DNA of 64,000 nt from Actinomycetes bacterium (lineage in GTDB: Bacteria; Actinomycetota; Acidimicrobiia; Acidimicrobiales; Palsa-688), in the NCBI GenBank assembly GCA_021838445.1, contig JAKCDU010000008.1, forward strand, positions 46,944 to 110,943. Direction: 5' to 3'. Position numbers and translations under genes: made by a program. Shown here one piece after another: positions 36,590 to 44,830 of the stretch (its first letter is position 1; each line of letters begins with the position of its first letter). Under the pieces are notes generated by a model. It was not told where the DNA came from. It worked only from the letters and a program-made list of their open reading frames with translations, and searched no databases.

Positions 36590-38014
36590 GTGGACCTGCC
36601 CCGACCGTCTCTCGCGCTCGATCCAGACCGCCTTCTGCCCGCTTCCCCGGAGGTGCGCGGTATCGCCCGGGGCCTGTACGACGCGGTGAGGGAGTTGCCC
36701 ATCTTGTCGCCCCATGGGCATGTCGATCCGACATTGCTGCTCGAGGACCGACCCTTCCGCGATCCGGCGTCGCTGTTCATTGCACCCGACCACTATGTGA
36801 CCAGGCTGCTGCACGCCGACGGGGTCGATCTGGATGAACTGGGCGTGGGCCGGGGGGCCGCGATGACCGAGGCCGAGGCTCGGCGCGCCTGGTGGCACCT
36901 GTGCTCGAGATGGCACCTGTTCCGGGGTACGCCCGTACGTACCTGGCTCGAGCACGAGCTCGTCACCATCTTTGACGTGGAAGTGCGACCGTCGGCCGCT
37001 ACCGCGGACCACGTGTACGACCACGTCGCGCAACGGCTGGCCCGGGACGACTACCGTCCACGGGCGCTCTACCAGCGCTTCGGCATCGACGTGCTGACCA
37101 TCACAGCCGACCCTGCCGACGATCTGGCCGCCTTCGAAGGCCTGGAGCGGGACCCCACCTGGACCGGGCGGGTCGTGCCGAGCTTCCGTCCCGACCGGTA
37201 CCTGGAACCGGCATCGCCGGCCTGGGCCGCCGCGGTCAGGGATCTGGCCGAAGCGGCCGGGCACGACATCGGTGACTACGCGGCGTTCGTCCAGGCCATG
37301 GAGGAGCGTCGCCGCTACTTCATGGACCACGGGGCGACCTCGGCCGACCACAGCCACATCGACGTCGGCTCCGAACCGCTGAGCCCAGCCGATGCTTCGC
37401 GCATCTTCCAGGACTGCCTCGGGGGCCAGGCCACCGCCGCCGAGGCGGTGGCATTCCGCCGGCACATGCTCAGCGAGATGGCCCGGATGTCCTGCGACGA
37501 CGGCCTGGTGATGACCTTGCACCCAGGGGTGCGCAGGAGTCATCATCTGCCGACCGAGGCCAGATTCGGTCCCGACACCGGTCACGACCTGCCTGTACGG
37601 GTCGAGTTCACCGACGCCCTGCGCCCCCTCTTGAGCCGGTACGGGACCCACCCCGGATTCCACCTGGTCCTCTTCACCCTGGACGAGACGACCTGGTCGC
37701 GTGAGCTGGCTCCTCTGGCCGGCTTCTACCCTTCGGTGTTCATAGGGGTTCCCTGGTGGTTCCTCGACGCCCCCGAGGCCATCAGGCGGTTCCGGGCGGC
37801 TGTGACCGAGACCGCGGGGTTCTACCGCACCTCCGGTTTCGTCGACGACACCAGGGCTTTCTGCTCCATCCCGGCTCGTCACGACATGGCCAGGAGGATC
37901 GACGCCGGGGTGCTGGCCGAGATGGTCGCCCAGCACCGCCTCGACGAGGACGAGGCCGGGGAAACCGCCGAAGACCTGGTGTCGACCCTGCCCCGGCAGG
38001 TGTTCAAGCTGTGA
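36590..38014 (+). CDS. uxaC: Glucuronate (uronate) isomerase
   Basis: About 474 residues, the normal length for UxaC, an amidohydrolase-fold isomerase converting D-glucuronate to D-fructuronate (or galacturonate to tagaturonate). SPHGHVDPTLLL carries the N-terminal HxH metal/active-site motif, and WWHLCSRWHLFRGTP, GATSADHSHIDVGSEPLS and VFIGVPWWFLDAPEA are family blocks. GTG 36590 gives the standard length; GTG 36542 is upstream. The stop overlaps the next gene by GTGA, so the two enzymes are co-translated. Confidence 0.9.
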   Translation: MDLPRPSLALDPDRLLPASPEVRGIARGLYDAVRELPILSPHGHVDPTLLLEDRPFRDPASLFIAPDHYVTRLLHADGVDLDELGVGRGAAMTEAEARRAWWHLCSRWHLFRGTPVRTWLEHELVTIFDVEVRPSAATADHVYDHVAQRLARDDYRPRALYQRFGIDVLTITADPADDLAAFEGLERDPTWTGRVVPSFRPDRYLEPASPAWAAAVRDLAEAAGHDIGDYAAFVQAMEERRRYFMDHGATSADHSHIDVGSEPLSPADASRIFQDCLGGQATAAEAVAFRRHMLSEMARMSCDDGLVMTLHPGVRRSHHLPTEARFGPDTGHDLPVRVEFTDALRPLLSRYGTHPGFHLVLFTLDETTWSRELAPLAGFYPSVFIGVPWWFLDAPEAIRRFRAAVTETAGFYRTSGFVDDTRAFCSIPARHDMARRIDAGVLAEMVAQHRLDEDEAGETAEDLVSTLPRQVFKL

Positions 38015-39381
38015 CCCTTCGCCGCCTCCGTCGGGCTGGCCCCGTCGGACGTCCCGCCGCGCCGGTCAGGCTCGCCCACCTGGGGCTAGGGAACTTCTTC
38101 AGGGCCCACCAGGCGTGGTACACCGAACACAGCGCCGACGGCCCGGACTGGGGAATCGCCGCGTTCGGCGGCCGGGGGGGAGAGGCGGCCGCCCTTCTCC
38201 AAGCTCAGGACGGCCTCTACACCCTGGTTACCCGCGAGCCGACCGGCGACCACATGGAGACAGTGGGCTCCATCTCGAAGGCCTACCCAGCTGGAGACAG
38301 CGAGGCGTGGCTGTGCACCCTGGCCGACCCTGCGGTCGTAGCGGTCACCGCTACGGTCACCGAAGCGGGTTGGCACGGCTCCGGTCGGGGTGGCCTCGAC
38401 GTGGGCCATCCCGAGGTGATCTCCGATGTCGAAGCTCTCCGGGCCGGGCAGCCAGGCTCGGTCGGCAGCGCGCCCGGACGCCTGGTCGCCGGGTTGGCGG
38501 CCCGCTGGCAGGGCGGCGCCCCGCCTCTGACGGTAATCCCTTGTGACAACATCCCGGGAAACGGACCGCTGGTCCGCCGGGTCCTCACGGAACTGGCCGA
38601 TCTGGTCGACTCGAACCTGGCGCAGTGGATCGACACCCAGGTAGGGGTGGTCGGCTGCGTCGTGGATCGGATCACGCCGCGTACCGTCGATTCGGATCGC
38701 CTCGCCGTTGCCGAGGCGACCGGGTTCGATGACCGGAGTCCCGTGGTCACCGAGCCGTTCAGTGAGTGGATCATGAGCGGCACGTTCGTCCTCGGCCGCC
38801 CGAAGTGGGAGAGCGCCGGCGTTCGCCTGGTCGATGATCTGGAGCCCTACGAGCACCGCAAGCTCCGGCTGTTGAACGGCGGACACTCGCTTCTCGCGTA
38901 CTTCGGACTGGCCCGGGGCCACACCACCGTGGTGGAGGCACTGGGCGACGAGATGTGTGCCGAATGGCTGCACAGGTGGTGGGGGGAAGCGGCGCGACAC
39001 CTGGCGCAACCGGCCGAGGAGATCGAGGGCTACACCAACCAGCTGCTGAGGCGACTGGCCAATCCGAGGCTGGCCGACCGGCTCTTGCGTATCGCCGAGG
39101 ACGGTTCGCAGAAGCTGCCGATCCGGGTGTTGCCAGTCCTGAGACTCGAACGCCTTGCGGATCGGACAGCCGAGGCCGCCGCTGCGGTCCTGGCGGCGTG
39201 GATTCTGCATCTGCGAAGTGGTCGGAAGGTAGCGGACCCACGAGCGGCGGAGCTCGTCGCTTTGGCCGCAGGCCCTCCCGAGAGCGCCGTGCCGGCGGTG
39301 CTGGGCGCTCTGGATCCGGCACTGGCCGAAGATGTCGCGGTGGCCGAGCTGGTACGGGAGCAGTTCGCGCTCTTCGCCTGA
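38011..39381 (+). CDS. Mannitol dehydrogenase / fructuronate reductase family
   Basis: About 456 residues of the polyol-specific long-chain dehydrogenase family (UxuB, UxaB, MtlD). The NAD(P)-binding start is LAHLGLGNFFRAHQAWY, and the catalytic block EHRKLRLLNGGHSLLAY supplies Lys284, Asn289 and His292. Together with uxaC this makes the expected pair: uronate to fructuronate, then to mannonate. The gene starts at GTG 38011 inside the uxaC stop. No mannonate dehydratase, kinase or aldolase is visible in the window, so the pathway must finish elsewhere. Confidence 0.88.
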   Translation: MTLRRLRRAGPVGRPAAPVRLAHLGLGNFFRAHQAWYTEHSADGPDWGIAAFGGRGGEAAALLQAQDGLYTLVTREPTGDHMETVGSISKAYPAGDSEAWLCTLADPAVVAVTATVTEAGWHGSGRGGLDVGHPEVISDVEALRAGQPGSVGSAPGRLVAGLAARWQGGAPPLTVIPCDNIPGNGPLVRRVLTELADLVDSNLAQWIDTQVGVVGCVVDRITPRTVDSDRLAVAEATGFDDRSPVVTEPFSEWIMSGTFVLGRPKWESAGVRLVDDLEPYEHRKLRLLNGGHSLLAYFGLARGHTTVVEALGDEMCAEWLHRWWGEAARHLAQPAEEIEGYTNQLLRRLANPRLADRLLRIAEDGSQKLPIRVLPVLRLERLADRTAEAAAAVLAAWILHLRSGRKVADPRAAELVALAAGPPESAVPAVLGALDPALAEDVAVAELVREQFALFA

Positions 39382-39445
39382 CGGCCGCAGCGTGCCCCGG
39401 AACGGCAGCCCGAGATCGCTCTTTATTCAGCGACCTCGCTTCTGA

Positions 39446-39451
39446 TACCCT
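39446..39451 (+). promoter_or_regulatory. Extended -10-like TG-a-TACCCT before the small Cys-rich gene
   Basis: TGATACCCT (39443-39451) is an extended -10 pattern ending seven bases before the ATG at 39459. With no Shine-Dalgarno present, a leaderless transcript is the simplest reading. Confidence 0.35.
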
Positions 39452-39458
39452 CCGGGGT

Positions 39459-39626
39459 ATGTGTGTGGCCGTGGAATGTGGAACCTGTGGTCGACCCAGC
39501 TGGCAAGGGTGCGGTGCTCACGTCGAGCAGGTGCTCGGGCATGTACCGCCCTCGGAGCGCTGCCAGTGCGAGGTGGCCGACGCGGGAGGCGCGGGGATGC
39601 GGTTCTGGCGTCGCCGGTCTCGCTGA
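39459..39626 (+). CDS. 55-residue Cys-rich protein (small zinc-ribbon-like)
   Basis: Begins MCVAVECGTCGRPSWQGCG and continues AHVEQVLGHVPPSERCQC before a basic tail RFWRRRSR. The order CxxC...C...CxC, with GCGAHVEQVLG between, resembles a short conserved actinobacterial/fungal protein of unknown function that I recognise only by pattern. The Cys placement suggests metal binding. It lies 77 bp after uxuB in the same direction and before the tRNA genes on the other strand. Confidence 0.7.
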   Translation: MCVAVECGTCGRPSWQGCGAHVEQVLGHVPPSERCQCEVADAGGAGMRFWRRRSR

Positions 39627-39783
39627 ATCGGAGGCCGCACCGGCTCCTCCGGTCGTGGCCTTGGGGCTGACGGCGGGATCGTTGCTCGAGAGGACCCCGG
39701 GGGACAACGCGCTCTTCCGGACACGCCCGGTGCCCAACGACGGTCGGGCCGCCGATTTGGCCCTTCGGGAGGGCCTCTTCTGG

Positions 39784-39859
39784 TGGTGGTGGTCGGAACC
39801 GGTGTCGATCCGGTGACCTCGCGCTTTTCAGGCGCGCGCTCTACCAACTGAGCTATCCG
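39784..39859 (-). tRNA. tRNA-Phe (GAA)
   Basis: A full cloverleaf can be drawn: acceptor GGTCGGA/TCCGACC, D arm GCTC-AGTTGGTA-GAGC, anticodon arm CGCGC-CTGAAAA-GCGCG with anticodon GAA, T arm ACCGG-ATCGACA-CCGGT, A73 and an encoded CCA. It is 76 nt in standard numbering. Position 54 is A instead of the near-universal U, which would remove the usual ribothymidine and U54-A58 pair. Confidence 0.95.
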
Positions 39860-40024
39860 ACCGTGCGAAGTAGAGATCATAGCCAAGCATCGGCTGGCCG
39901 GTACAGGCCGGATGCTCTGCGCCCTACGCTGAGGCATGGAATACCGTGATATCACCTGAGGCCAAGCTGGCGGGACTCGCGGTGGCAGCGGTCGCCAGCC
40001 GAGGGCTACGGGAGAAGGGTAGAG

Positions 40025-40099
40025 CGGTCCTGACGGGATTTGAACCCGCGGCCTCCGGCTTGACAGGCCGGCGTGCACTCCAAACTGCACCACAGGACC
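40025..40099 (-). tRNA. tRNA-Asp (GTC)
   Basis: Acceptor GGTCCTG/CAGGACC, D stem GTGC/GCAC, anticodon arm CCGGC-CTGTCAA-GCCGG with anticodon GTC, T arm GCGGG-TTCAAAT-CCCGT, and G73, the expected discriminator for Asp. CCA is not encoded. It is 75 nt long and upstream of tRNA-Phe on the same strand. The roughly 165-bp spacer between them shows no gene. Confidence 0.95.
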
Positions 40100-40143
40100 A
40101 AGCTCCCGGAAGATGAGGCCATCCGGGAGGGCGAAGTTACAGA

Positions 40144-40896
40144 CTAGCGCGTCTCCGCCTTGGGCTTCCGTCGGAAGAATCGGATGGGGTCGTACTTGAC
40201 GTCCACGACCCGCTCCTTCATGGGAATGATGCCGTTGTCGGTGATCTTTATGTGCTCAGGGCAGACCTCGGTGCAGCACTTGGTGATGTTGCACATGCCC
40301 AGGCCCCGCTCCTCCTGGACCAACTTCTTGCGGTCGAGGGCGTCGTTGGGGTGCATGTCCAACTCGGCGTAGCGGATGAAGAACCGGGGACCGGAGAAGG
40401 CCGGCTTGTTCTCCTCGTGGTCACGCACCACGTGGCAGGTGTCCTGGCAGAGGAAACACTCGATGCACTTGCGGAACTCCTGGGAGCGCTCCACGTCCAC
40501 CTGGGCCATCCGGAAGGGGGCCTGGGGCTGCTCCGCGGTGGGGGTGAACGCCGGCACCTCGGCGGCTTTGACGTAGTTGAACCCGACGTCGGTGACGAGG
40601 TCCTTGATCACCGGGAAGGCCCGCATGGGGGTGATGGTGATGGGCTCGGCCGGGTCGAAGTCCGACAGGCGGGTCATGCACATCAGCCGGGGCCGGCCGT
40701 TGATCTCGGCCGAGCAGGAGCCGCACTTGCCGGCCTTGCAGTTCCAACGGCACGACAGATCGCCGGACCGCATGGCCTGTACGTGGTGGACGGCGTCGAG
40801 CACCACCTCGCCTTCGTCCACCGGCACCGTGTAGTCGACCAACTGGCCGCCCGAGGAGTCGCCTCGCCAGATCTTGAGTTTCAGGTCGTATCCCAT
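40144..40896 (-). CDS. sdhB: Succinate dehydrogenase iron-sulfur subunit
   Basis: A 250-residue subunit with the [2Fe-2S] motif CKAGKCGSC (53-61) plus Cys73, then [4Fe-4S] CIECFLCQDTC and the third-cluster motif CNITKCCTEVCPEHI. It passes electrons from SdhA to the membrane anchor. It resembles the mycobacterial Sdh1 Fe-S protein (Rv0247c type), and the gene order anchor-flavoprotein-FeS matches that locus. It starts 5 bp after the sdhA stop. Confidence 0.95.
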   Translation of the reverse strand: MGYDLKLKIWRGDSSGGQLVDYTVPVDEGEVVLDAVHHVQAMRSGDLSCRWNCKAGKCGSCSAEINGRPRLMCMTRLSDFDPAEPITITPMRAFPVIKDLVTDVGFNYVKAAEVPAFTPTAEQPQAPFRMAQVDVERSQEFRKCIECFLCQDTCHVVRDHEENKPAFSGPRFFIRYAELDMHPNDALDRKKLVQEERGLGMCNITKCCTEVCPEHIKITDNGIIPMKERVVDVKYDPIRFFRRKPKAETR

Positions 40897-40901
40897 GGTT
40901 C

Positions 40902-42704
40902 CTAGTGGCCTTCCTCGAGTAATTCCGCCAGTTCGGGCGGGGGTTCGGGTAGCGATTGCTCCCTGGTACCGACCTCACCGGTGGAGGACAGCTCGCAGAT
41001 GAGGTTCCTCTTGCCCCAGTAGGCGTAATCGGTCATCGGGAAGTCGTCGCGGGTGTGACCGCCCCGGCTCTCCTTGCGCTCGAACGCCGCCTTGGCCACC
41101 GCCTCGGAGACGAGCAGCATGTTGCGCAGGTCGATGGCCAGGTTCCAGCCCGGGTTGTACTGCCGGTGGCCCTCCACGGTCAGGTTGGCGATGCGGTGCC
41201 TGAGGGAGTCGATCTCCTTGATGGCCGAGGACAGCTCCTCCTCGTTGCGGATGATGCCGACCAGGTTCTGCATCACCTGCTGCAGCTCCTGGTGCACGGT
41301 GTAGGGGTTCTCGCCGTCCTCGTTGTCGAACGGTGCCAGGTTCTCCTCTGAGGCTCGTTCGAGCTCGGCTTCGTCGACCGCTGGGCGGGCCGCCAAACCG
41401 CTGGCGTAGGTGGCTGCGTGCTCGCCGGCTCGCTTGCCGAACACCAGGAGGTCGCCGAGGGAGTTGCCACCCAGGCGGTTGGCGCCGTGCATGCCGCCGG
41501 CCACCTCGCCCGCGGCGAACAAGCCGGGAACGGTGGACTGGGCGCTGTCGGGGTCGACCTCGACGCCGCCCATGACGTAGTGGCAGGTGGGCCCGATCTC
41601 CATCGGGTCCTTGGTGATGTCCACCTGGGCCAGCTCTTTGAACTGGTGGTACATGGAAGGCAGCCGCTTCTGGATGTACTCGGGCGTCCGGCGGCTGGCG
41701 ATGTCCAGGAACACGCCCCCGTGGGGGGATCCCCGCCCCGCCTTGATCTCGCTGTTGATGGCCCTCGCCACCTCGTCGCGGGGAAGGAGCTCGGGGGGAC
41801 GGCGATTGTTCTTCTTGTCCTCGTACCAGCGGTCGGCTTCTTCGATGGTGTCGGCCGTCTCGGCCTTGAAGAACTCCGGGATGTAGTTGAACATGAAGCG
41901 CTCGCCGTCGGAGTTCTTCAGCACGCCGCCGTCACCTCGCACCGACTCGGTGACCAGGATGCCCCGGACCGACGGGGGCCAGACCATGCCCGTAGGGTGG
42001 AACTGGACGAACTCCATGTTGATCAGGCCCGCTCCGGCCCGCAGGGCCAGGGCGTGTCCGTCGCCGGTGTACTCCCACGAGTTCGAGGTGACCTTCCACG
42101 ACTTGCCGATACCGCCGGTGGCCAGGACCACCGAGGGCGCCTCGAAGACGATGAAGCGGCCGGTCTCGCGCCAGTAGCCGAAAGCCCCCGACATGGCCCC
42201 GCCGTCTTTGAGGAGGTGGGTGATGGTGCACTCCATGAACACGTCGATGCCAAGCGCGACGGTCCGCTGCTGCAGGGTGCGGATCATCTCGAGGCCGGTG
42301 CGGTCGCCGACGTGGGCCAGGCGGGCGTAGCGGTGCCCGCCGAAGTCCCGCTGGCTGATCAGCCCGTCCGCGGTGCGGTCGAACAGGGCGCCCCACTGCT
42401 CCAGCTCCCAGACCCGCTCGGGGGCCTCTTTGGCGTGGAGCTCGGCCATGCGCCAGTGGTTGAGGAGCTTGCCGCCCCGCATGGTGTCGCGGAAATGGAC
42501 TTTCCAGTTGTCCTCGGGCCAGAGGTTGCCCATGGCCGCGGCGATACCGCCTTCGGCCATGACCGTGTGGGCCTTGCCGAGCAGGCTCTTGCAGATGACC
42601 GCGGTGCGGGCGCCGGCGTCGTGGGCGGCGATGGCGGCGCGCAGGCCGGCCCCTCCGGCGCCGACGACGATCACGTCGTACTGGTGTCGCTCTGTGTCAG
42701 ACAT
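40902..42704 (-). CDS. sdhA: Succinate dehydrogenase flavoprotein subunit
   Basis: A 600-residue flavoprotein oxidising succinate to fumarate. It has the FAD-binding GAGGAGLRAAIAA at 16-28, His46 in GKAHTVMAEGG as the covalent-FAD His, and HGANRLGGNSLGDLLVFG for cofactor binding. It is closest in style to the mycobacterial Sdh1/fumarate-reductase-like flavoproteins. The start is ATG 42704, sharing one base with the sdhC stop; the longer open frame runs into sdhC and is rejected. Confidence 0.95.
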   Translation of the reverse strand: MSDTERHQYDVIVVGAGGAGLRAAIAAHDAGARTAVICKSLLGKAHTVMAEGGIAAAMGNLWPEDNWKVHFRDTMRGGKLLNHWRMAELHAKEAPERVWELEQWGALFDRTADGLISQRDFGGHRYARLAHVGDRTGLEMIRTLQQRTVALGIDVFMECTITHLLKDGGAMSGAFGYWRETGRFIVFEAPSVVLATGGIGKSWKVTSNSWEYTGDGHALALRAGAGLINMEFVQFHPTGMVWPPSVRGILVTESVRGDGGVLKNSDGERFMFNYIPEFFKAETADTIEEADRWYEDKKNNRRPPELLPRDEVARAINSEIKAGRGSPHGGVFLDIASRRTPEYIQKRLPSMYHQFKELAQVDITKDPMEIGPTCHYVMGGVEVDPDSAQSTVPGLFAAGEVAGGMHGANRLGGNSLGDLLVFGKRAGEHAATYASGLAARPAVDEAELERASEENLAPFDNEDGENPYTVHQELQQVMQNLVGIIRNEEELSSAIKEIDSLRHRIANLTVEGHRQYNPGWNLAIDLRNMLLVSEAVAKAAFERKESRGGHTRDDFPMTDYAYWGKRNLICELSSTGEVGTREQSLPEPPPELAELLEEGH

Positions 42705-43561
42705 CAGATCCACCTCCCGTGGCCCAACCAGCCGGCGGCCGCCAGGCGGACGTAGACGTCGGTGAGGGCGACGAAGATCAGGCTGGCCCACGCCAGCTGC
42801 ATGTGCTTGGCGTTCAGCTTGGTAACGAAGCCCCAGAACTTGAACCGCAGCGGGTGCTTGGAGAAATGCTTCAACCGTCCGCCGACGATGTGGCGGCAGG
42901 AATGGCATGACAGCGAGTAGGCCCACAGCAGGCAGGCATTGATGAGCAGCACGAAGCTGCCGAGGCCGACGTGGCCGCCGCCGTAGGCCGGCGAGCGGCT
43001 CTCGACGAAAGCGGCCACCGCGTCATAGGTGAGGATGGCGTTGAAGATCAGGCCGAAGTAGAAGAAGTAGCGGTGGATGTTCTGCATGATGAGCGGGAAG
43101 CGGGTCTCGCCGCTGTACTTCTTGTGGGGCTCAGCGACGGCGCACGCCGGGGGTGACAGCCAGAAGGCCCGGTAGTAGGCCCGCCGGTAGTAGTAGCAGG
43201 TCATCCGGAAGCCCAAAGGGAAGATGAGGATGAGGATGGCCGGCGAGATGGCCCACCAGGGTCCGAAGACACCGAGGTGGGGTACTCCGTTGGCTCCCTG
43301 GATGCGCTGGTGGCTGTCGCCCCCGCACACTGTCGCCAGGCAGGGGGAATAGAAGGGCGAGATGTAGGGCTTCACGTAGTAGAAGCCGTTGACGAATGCG
43401 GCATAGGTGGCATAAGCGACGAATGACGACAGGACCGCGAAGGAGATGGCCGGCGACACCCACCATCGGTCCTGACGTAGGGTGCGCGCCCCGATGGCGG
43501 CTCGCGGACTGGGACGGATCTGCGGCTTGGGGGAAGGCGCGGATGCCACGGGTGCGGCCAT
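42704..43561 (-). CDS. sdhC: Sdh1-type membrane anchor subunit with Cys/His motif
   Basis: A 285-residue single membrane anchor with about five hydrophobic helices. It has conserved-looking cysteines and histidines at C122, C140, C210 and in the motif CHSCRH (219-224). It lacks the paired sdhC/sdhD arrangement and matches mycobacterial Rv0249c-type anchors in length and position. Mycobacterial Sdh1 is reported to carry a membrane-embedded Rieske-like [2Fe-2S] cluster in its anchor; the Cys/His set here is compatible with that, but I cannot assign ligands. First gene of sdhCAB, divergent from lysR. Confidence 0.85.
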   Translation of the reverse strand: MAAPVASAPSPKPQIRPSPRAAIGARTLRQDRWWVSPAISFAVLSSFVAYATYAAFVNGFYYVKPYISPFYSPCLATVCGGDSHQRIQGANGVPHLGVFGPWWAISPAILILIFPLGFRMTCYYYRRAYYRAFWLSPPACAVAEPHKKYSGETRFPLIMQNIHRYFFYFGLIFNAILTYDAVAAFVESRSPAYGGGHVGLGSFVLLINACLLWAYSLSCHSCRHIVGGRLKHFSKHPLRFKFWGFVTKLNAKHMQLAWASLIFVALTDVYVRLAAAGWLGHGRWI

Positions 43562-43652
43562 TGGTCTCCTCTGATGATGGGCGCTGACTTTTGAAGCAGT
43601 TACAAGCTAGGCCCATCAGGGTTAGAGGTAAAGAATCGGATGCCTCTGCCAG

Positions 43653-43671
43653 CCATAGACGTAGGCTATGG
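43653..43671. promoter_or_regulatory. LysR-type operator (T-N11-A palindrome) in sdh-lysR spacer
   Basis: CCATAG (43653-43658), a 7-nt spacer and CTATGG (43666-43671) form a perfect inverted repeat with the T-N11-A core of LysR sites. It abuts the lysR ATG at 43672 and lies 92 bp upstream of the sdhC start, as expected for autorepression plus divergent control. Confidence 0.6.
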
Positions 43672-44586
43672 ATGGTGCAGTTGCAGCAGCTCAGGTACAT
43701 GGTGTGCGTGGCCGAGGAGAAGCGGTTCACCCGGGCCGCGGCCCGGTTGCACGTGGCCCAGCCCTCCATCTCGAGCGCGGTGGCGGCTCTGGAGCAGGAG
43801 CTGGGAGCCACCCTGTTCCACCGCGACCGCAGCGAGGTCACCCTGACCGGGGCGGGGGAGGTGTTCCTGCCCTGGGCCCGCCAGGTGCTGGCCGACTGCG
43901 ACGCCGGAGCGGCCGCGGTGCGGGACCTGCTCGGGCTGGAGCGGGGTCGCCTGGTCATCGGGGCCACCCCCAGCCTCACGACCAACCTGCTGCCCCCGGT
44001 GCTGTCGCGCTTCCACGTCGATCACCTGGGGGTGGAGATGACCGTGCACGAGGCCGGCTCCCAGGAGCTGGTGGAGCGCCTCAGCCGGGGTGAGATGGAC
44101 CTGGCCGTGGTGATCCTGCCGGTGGACCGCCCATCGGTGCGGGCCGACGCCCTGATGCAGGAGGAGCTCGTGCTGGCCGTCAACCGGTCCCACCCGCTGG
44201 CCCACCGGCGCGTCATACGGGTCAACGAGCTCGAGACCGTTCCCCTCGTGATGTTCAAGGACGGATACGACCTGCGGGAGGCGACCCTGGCCGCCTGCCG
44301 ACAGGCGGGGTTCGTCCCGGTCATGGCCATGCAGGGCCTCGAGATGGACGGCGCGCTGGCCCTGGCCGCGGCCGGGGTGGCCGCCGCCGTGGTCCCCGGT
44401 TCGGTGGTGGCCGCCACCGGCCCGTTGAAGGCCATCCGCTTTCGGGGGGCCTCTCTTCAGCGGACCATCGGGCTGGCGTCGCGACGGGACCGCCCTTTGT
44501 CCCCGTCGGCCGCTGTCTTCGTCGACGCTCTCCGGCGGCACATGGAGAAGCTGCACGCCGACCAGGAGTCCGCCCGTGCCACCTGA
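43672..44586 (+). CDS. LysR-family transcriptional regulator
   Basis: A 304-residue LTTR: N-terminal HTH (QLRYMVCVAEEKRFTRAA, then HVAQPSISSAVAALEQELG) and a two-lobed effector domain. The start is placed at ATG 43672, since the open frame upstream would contain the operator and shows no HTH-like residues. It is divergent from sdhCAB and so is the likely regulator of that operon. The next gene overlaps it by 11 bp. Confidence 0.9.
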   Translation: MVQLQQLRYMVCVAEEKRFTRAAARLHVAQPSISSAVAALEQELGATLFHRDRSEVTLTGAGEVFLPWARQVLADCDAGAAAVRDLLGLERGRLVIGATPSLTTNLLPPVLSRFHVDHLGVEMTVHEAGSQELVERLSRGEMDLAVVILPVDRPSVRADALMQEELVLAVNRSHPLAHRRVIRVNELETVPLVMFKDGYDLREATLAACRQAGFVPVMAMQGLEMDGALALAAAGVAAAVVPGSVVAATGPLKAIRFRGASLQRTIGLASRRDRPLSPSAAVFVDALRRHMEKLHADQESARAT

Positions 44587-44830
44587 GCGGCCCGGTGCCC
44601 CCGGCCCGCTCGACGCCGAGCGCATGGCCCCCCACCCGGCCCGGCTCGACCCCCGCCGGCCCGACTACGAGAAGGTGATGCGGGCCCACCGCCGGGCCGT
44701 GGCCGCGGGCCGCTCCGGCTACCCGGATCCCTCCACCGGTCTGTTCGTCCTCACCGCCCGCACCCTGTGGGACCGGGGTAGCTGCTGCGGGTCCGGCTGT
44801 CGTCACTGCCCCTGGGTGGAACGGCCGTGA
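44576..44830 (+). CDS. DUF5522-type small Cys-rich protein
   Basis: An 84-residue protein ending LWDRGSCCGSGCRHCPWVE, the recognisable C-terminal signature of DUF5522, preceded by a segment containing DYEKVMRAHRRAV and GYPDPSTGLFVLTA. The CCGSGCRHCP cluster suggests a metal site. It starts at GTG 44576 inside lysR. Function of the family is unknown to me. Confidence 0.78.
   Translation: MPPERPGAPGPLDAERMAPHPARLDPRRPDYEKVMRAHRRAVAAGRSGYPDPSTGLFVLTARTLWDRGSCCGSGCRHCPWVERP

Noticed and set aside
39463..39816. 117-codon plus-strand ORF across the tRNA-Phe gene
   Set aside because: It overlaps the tRNA on the opposite strand and the small Cys-rich gene in another frame; composition is not protein-like.
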